DNA from: Cytobacillus suaedae
GTDB lineage: Bacteria > Bacillota > Bacilli > Bacillales > Bacillaceae_L
Assembly: GCA_014960805.1 (NCBI GenBank)
Contig: CP063163.1
Coordinates: 545,001-609,000 of the forward strand
DNA: 64,000 nt
Direction of reading: 5' to 3'
Shown: piece by piece, positions 60,809-64,000 of the stretch
Position numbering within the stretch: the first letter of the stretch is position 1
Layout: each line of letters opens with the position of its first letter
The notes under the pieces: model-generated
Seen by the model: the letters and a program-made list of their open reading frames with translations, nothing else
Databases searched by the model: none
What the model was told of the DNA's origin: nothing
Made by a program: the position numbers and the translations under genes

Positions 60809-60830
60809 CATCCGATTATTCGGATGCATA
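60809..60830 (-). terminator. Terminator overlapping the stop codon of the 69-residue gene
   Basis: On the minus strand GCATCCGAATAATCGGATGC followed by T7. The stem begins inside the last sense codons and the stop TAA lies in the loop. Confidence 0.85.
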
Positions 60831-61025
60831 CTTAACTATTCCATGTATATAGACTGAGTATTCTCTCTGTACATATTCTCTTAATTTAATTCTTTTTTCT
60901 GTTTCTAATAACCTAATCAATTCTTGAATCATTTTTTCAGTTTCTTTTGTAGTAGGAAACTCCAATGAAAAAAAATTACCTTTCCTACTATTAAGTAATT
61001 TTTTTAATAATTCAACTTTATTCAT
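60816..61025 (-). CDS. Small hypothetical helical protein, 69 residues
   Basis: A charged protein, two predicted helices (MNKVELLKKLLNSRKGN; TKETEKMIQELIRLLETEKR) and a short beta-type end (REYSVYIHGIVKYASE). ATG behind AAAGGGG. It ends in a terminator that includes its stop codon. No family recognised. Dispersed hairpin repeats lie on both sides. Confidence 0.6.
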   Translation of the reverse strand: MNKVELLKKLLNSRKGNFFSLEFPTTKETEKMIQELIRLLETEKRIKLREYVQREYSVYIHGIVKYASE

Positions 61026-61109
61026 ATGATAATCCCCTTTACCTACTATATATTCGACATAAAGGTGACTATTACCTTGAAATATTTTAAATTTTTAAAA
61101 ATTATCAGA

Positions 61110-61180
61110 AACATAGGTACGGTCCTCATGGTTCTTTCGTTTCGCTAAACGAAGCAAACACAAGAACCGTCCCAGTGTAT
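61110..61180. repeat. GGGACGG-type hairpin repeat, copy 12 (long form)
   Basis: ACATAGGTACGGTCCTCATG, inner TTCTTTCGTTTCGCTAAACG, AAGCAAACACAAGAACCGTC, CCAGTGTATTCC. It lies upstream of the SDR operon. Confidence 0.82.
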
Positions 61181-61319
61181 TCCCTGTGTATTCATGTATT
61201 CACGGTATAATATTTAGAAAATTATGTTAATATAATCTGTATAATAGTTCCTTAGTATTAATATTTATTAGATGTAGTGGCCTGACATGGAAAGAGTAAG
61301 TTTAATACTGGAGTAAAAA

Positions 61320-61335
61320 TTGAAAACGTTTTCAT
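61320..61335 (+). promoter_or_regulatory. CcpA cre box
   Basis: TTGAAAACGTTTTCAT, perfectly palindromic core TGAAAACGTTTTCA, matches the catabolite-responsive element. It ends six bases before the ribosome binding site of the SDR gene, so CcpA would block transcription of the operon when glucose is present. Confidence 0.85.
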
Positions 61336-61354
61336 TCGTAGAGGAGTGATTCAA

Positions 61355-62163
61355 TTGGGTTCAAACAGTAATGGAACTACCAGTGGAAGGCTGGTTGGAA
61401 AAAGAATTCTAATAACTGGAGCCGGCGGAGGGATAGGTTCTGATGCAATGCGCTACTTAAAAGAAGAAGGTGCTACTGTTTTAGGAATTGACCTGAATGC
61501 AGGTGAAGATATTTTAAAAGCAGATATAAGAGATGTAGAAGAGGTTAAGAAAGCAGTAGATGAGGTGATTAAACGTTTAGGTGGTATTGATATATTAATA
61601 AATAATGCTGGTATTGGTCGAGGTCAAGACTCTGGAGATTTTCCTGATGAACAGGCACGCTTAATAATGGAGGTAAATTTTTTTGGAACATGGAACATGA
61701 CAGCTGCTGCTATGCCGCTCTTCTAAAAACTCATGGACATGTTATTAATGTTGCATCAGGTCTTGCACTAGTTAATGTCGGTTACAGTGCCGCATACTCA
61801 GCGAGTAAACGGGCAATTGCTGCCTATTCAGATGTTCTAAGACAAGAATATGGAGACCGAATTGATGTGACAACACTTTATCCTGCTTTTATAAAAACAC
61901 CAATACATGAGCCCTCCGAGAAAGATAATACTTCATTAGCTGATATTGTTAGGCCAGAACCTGTGGAGTTTGCTTCAAAAGCTCTACTAAAGGCGATTTT
62001 AACAAAGCCTCGTGATTTATCCACTAGTCATGTGTCAAATTTTCAGTTGTTTATGGCAAGACATTTTAGGAGATCACTTGATAAATTATTGCGAGATAAG
62101 ATGAAGAAGGCTGAAAAAATAAAAGGCAAGCCAACGTTTGTAAGGGATTTTGATAAAAGGTAG
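61355..62163 (+). pseudogene. Short-chain dehydrogenase/reductase gene with one frameshift
   Basis: Frame 1 (to 61726) carries the cofactor motif ITGAGGGIGSDAM, the acidic DIRDVEEV and NNAGIG with NFFGTWNM. It breaks at MPLF-stop. Frame 2 continues directly with LLKTHGHVINVASG, the active-site YSAAYSASKRAIAAYS (Tyr-x3-Lys) and LYPAFIKTPIHEPS. One missing base near 61717-61722 explains the break. The complete product would be about 269 residues. All catalytic residues survive, so it is a recent inactivation or a sequence error. TTG at 61355 with GAGGAG upstream. First gene of the SDR-monooxygenase-hydrolase operon. Confidence 0.88.
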
Positions 62164-62215
62164 GATGAGTTATTCATAGACTTCACTATACAGATAGGAT
62201 AGGAGAATAGAAGAA

Positions 62216-63679
62216 ATGAATAAAAACAAAACATGCAAGTTTGCCGTTATAGGGACGGGTTTTGCAGGTATCGCCGCTGCTGTAAGACTGAGGCAGGAAG
62301 GTGAGGAAGACATTCTCATGTTTGAACGTGGAAGTGATGTGGGTGGAGTATGGCGAGATAATCGATACCCAGGTTGTGCTTGTGATGTGGAGTCACATCT
62401 TTATTCTCTTTCTTTTGCACCTAATCCTAGTTGGAGCATGAAGTTCTCACCTCAACCCGAGATTTATGCGTATTTACGAGATTGCGTGAAAGAATATAGA
62501 TTGATAGATTATATACGATTTAACCATGAAGTGAAAAGAATGGACTGGGATGAAGAAAATGGGGAATGGGTGATTCAGACAAATCACGGTGATTTTAGGG
62601 CTACCTATGTAATAGGAGCATTTGGTGCGCTCAGTAACCCATCTATTCCAATGTTAAAAGGAATAGAGCACTTTAAGGGAGAGGTTTTCCATTCTGCCAA
62701 TTGGCCTATCGATTTTAATGCGAAAGGAAAGCGAATTGCAGTGATTGGAACAGGCGCATCGGCTATACAGTTCATCCCAGAGATACAACCTGAGTCTGAG
62801 TTTCTCCATGTTTTCCAACGAACTCCTGCTTGGGTAGTTCCAAGGTTAGATGCCCCGATTAGTCATAGAATGCAGACCGTTTACAAGCGTTTTCCTTTAT
62901 TGCAAAAAATGAGGAGGTTAACCATTTATCTTCAGCGTGAACTAAGTGCACTCTGGCTAATTTATCCAAAATGGCTAAAATTCGTTGAAAAGATTGCGAT
63001 AAAACATTTGAACGAGACTATAAAGGATCCTGAGTTAAGAGAAAAGCTCACTCCTCGTTATAGAATGGGCTGTAAGCGAATCTTACTCTCTAATACTTAT
63101 TACCCAGCACTTGCAAAAGAAAATGTTGATGTAAATACAAATGGTATAAAGGAAGTAACGGCAGATGGAATGATAGATTCGAAGGGTAATGAAATTATGG
63201 TTGATGCAATTATCTTTGGAACTGGGTTTCAAGTACCTGACTTACCTTTTGCTAATTATATATATGGCAAGTCAGGACATTCACTTAGTGAAGAATGGAA
63301 AGGCAGTCCAAAGGCTTATTTGGGAACAACGGTATCAGGTTTTCCTAACTTGTTCCTCCTTCAAGGCCCGAATACAGGCCTTGGCCATAGTTCAGTTCTT
63401 ATCATGATTGAGGCACAAATAAATCATATGATAAAGTCCTTAAGATATATAAAACAACATAATATAAAGGTGATTGAACCTACCGTTCTCGCTCTGGAGA
63501 GATTTGTTGCACAAACAGATAAAAAAATGGAAGGAACTGTTTGGATATCAGGAGGCTGTAAAAGCTGGTATTTAGATAATACAGGCAGAAACTCTACAAT
63601 TTGGCCAGACTTTACCTTCAAATACCGTAAACAAGCAGCAAAGTTTAAAAAGCAGGATTATCTTTATTCTAAGAAGTAA
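62216..63679 (+). CDS. Flavin-containing (Baeyer-Villiger type) monooxygenase
   Basis: A 487-residue class B flavin monooxygenase. The FAD Rossmann motif is GTGFAG (13-18), the BVMO fingerprint FKGEVFHSANW fits FxGxxxHxxxW (152-162), and the NADPH motif is GTGASA (177-182). Further marks are DVGGVWRDNRYPGCACDV near the start and PNLFLLQGPNTGLGHSS. It inserts oxygen next to a ketone or oxidises N/S; the neighbouring SDR (alcohol to ketone) and alpha/beta hydrolase (ester cleavage) fit a ketone-to-ester-to-acid route. ATG behind GGAGAA. Confidence 0.93.
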   Translation: MNKNKTCKFAVIGTGFAGIAAAVRLRQEGEEDILMFERGSDVGGVWRDNRYPGCACDVESHLYSLSFAPNPSWSMKFSPQPEIYAYLRDCVKEYRLIDYIRFNHEVKRMDWDEENGEWVIQTNHGDFRATYVIGAFGALSNPSIPMLKGIEHFKGEVFHSANWPIDFNAKGKRIAVIGTGASAIQFIPEIQPESEFLHVFQRTPAWVVPRLDAPISHRMQTVYKRFPLLQKMRRLTIYLQRELSALWLIYPKWLKFVEKIAIKHLNETIKDPELREKLTPRYRMGCKRILLSNTYYPALAKENVDVNTNGIKEVTADGMIDSKGNEIMVDAIIFGTGFQVPDLPFANYIYGKSGHSLSEEWKGSPKAYLGTTVSGFPNLFLLQGPNTGLGHSSVLIMIEAQINHMIKSLRYIKQHNIKVIEPTVLALERFVAQTDKKMEGTVWISGGCKSWYLDNTGRNSTIWPDFTFKYRKQAAKFKKQDYLYSKK

Positions 63680-63752
63680 GAGCGATTTTCGGAGAGTTAT
63701 TTTTAGAGGGTATGAGTCATAAAACTATCTTTTCCATACTAAGGAGGTCATG

Positions 63753-64000
63753 ATGAGCATTATCAAATATAACAAAAATCGTTCTGTGCAGGGTTATTTA
63801 CTCGAGAAAATGATTCCATTATTTGTAACTCTTAAAAAAGATTTATCAAGCATTGAAGAAACTGAAAGATTTATCCAAAAGGTTGGAGAAGAAACTATAG
63901 AACCATATCAGTTAGTAAAAGTAAAATTAAAGAGTGACATTATAGAAGACCGATTTGAAAATATGCAGGTATTTACATTAAACAATAAAAACTCTCATAA
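63753..64000 (+). CDS. N-terminus of an alpha/beta hydrolase (cut by window edge)
   Basis: ATG with AAGGAGG upstream, 82 codons visible: MSIIKYNKNRSVQGYLLEKM, then SIEETERFIQKVGEETIEPY and DRFENMQVFTLNN. This is the cap/N-terminal part expected before the HGGAY motif of HSL-type esterases, which would lie outside the window. No stop is reached. Third gene of the operon with SDR and monooxygenase, possibly hydrolysing the ester or lactone made by the monooxygenase. Confidence 0.65.
   Translation, partial: MSIIKYNKNRSVQGYLLEKMIPLFVTLKKDLSSIEETERFIQKVGEETIEPYQLVKVKLKSDIIEDRFENMQVFTLNNKNSH

Overview
The window looks like chromosome of a low-GC, endospore-forming Bacillaceae (Bacillus sensu lato). 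Reasons: AT-rich sequence with strong AGGAGG/GAGGTG ribosome binding sites, frequent TTG and GTG starts, many short U-tailed hairpin terminators, and typical Bacillus families (YbdG-type MscS channel, CatR/CatE pair, CBO0543-type membrane proteins, DUF3231, YppG-like protein, YkfC-like NlpC/P60 enzyme, PadR-HAAS pair). Short dispersed hairpin repeats with GGGACGG / CCGTCCC arms occur about a dozen times. I see no prophage, rRNA operon, CRISPR array or replication origin.

Layout. 1-0.3 kb: two tRNA-Leu genes (the first cut by the window edge). 0.5-5 kb: lipoprotein hydrolase, MscS-like channel, gamma-type carbonic anhydrase and small membrane proteins. 5.2-9.4 kb: a tightly overlapping block of ECF sigma factor, membrane protein, ABC ATPase and permease, preceded by a shortened paralogue of the permease; the order resembles the sigY-yxl type of operon. 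9.5-12.7 kb: AHSA1-like protein, Fur-boxed iron substrate-binding lipoprotein, small proteins and gene remnants. 13-18 kb: an XRE regulator fused to eight repeats of exactly 28 residues, a coupled XRE-membrane pair, methyltransferase, DUF5412-like protein and APH-fold kinase. 18.8-25 kb: FAH-family hydrolase, cytochrome P450, a MerR regulator with a textbook 19-bp-spacer promoter next to a C45-type acyltransferase, and a large unknown membrane protein. 25-31 kb: NarL-type two-component system divergent from a membrane protein, then an NlpC/P60 enzyme and a class-A beta-lactamase-fold protein without signal peptide.

31.9-37.5 kb is the accessory heart of the window, a candidate defence island. 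It holds a solo GIY-YIG nuclease, a MazG-like pyrophosphohydrolase, a GIY-YIG/DUF2075 P-loop fusion, and two adjacent, different SIR2-domain genes. The SIR2 pair is bracketed by an imperfect 37-bp direct repeat, as if it were a separate cassette. An IS1182-type transposase remnant lies just to its left.

37.7-46 kb: an ECF sigma / anti-sigma pair with a predicted self-recognised promoter, a truncated second copy of the same sigma 5' end and promoter 4.2 kb away, AraC-GyrI regulator, alpha-CTD-like protein, PadR-HAAS pair and CBO0543-type proteins. 46-53.6 kb: CatR-like repressor divergent from CatE-like dioxygenase, M3/M2-type metallopeptidase, PQQ-dehydrogenase-like beta-propeller, an overlooked 52-residue ORF, further CBO0543-type genes (one broken) and DUF3231. 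54-64 kb: the second XRE-solenoid regulator with a GC-rich palindrome upstream, Nudix, monofunctional glycosyltransferase, metallophosphoesterase, DUF429, YppG-like, and at the right edge a catabolic-looking operon (frameshifted SDR, Baeyer-Villiger-type monooxygenase, alpha/beta hydrolase) preceded by a perfect CcpA cre box.

All functions are read from motifs, length and context; no database search was run. Start codons were chosen from ribosome-binding-site spacing and several differ from the longest open frame.
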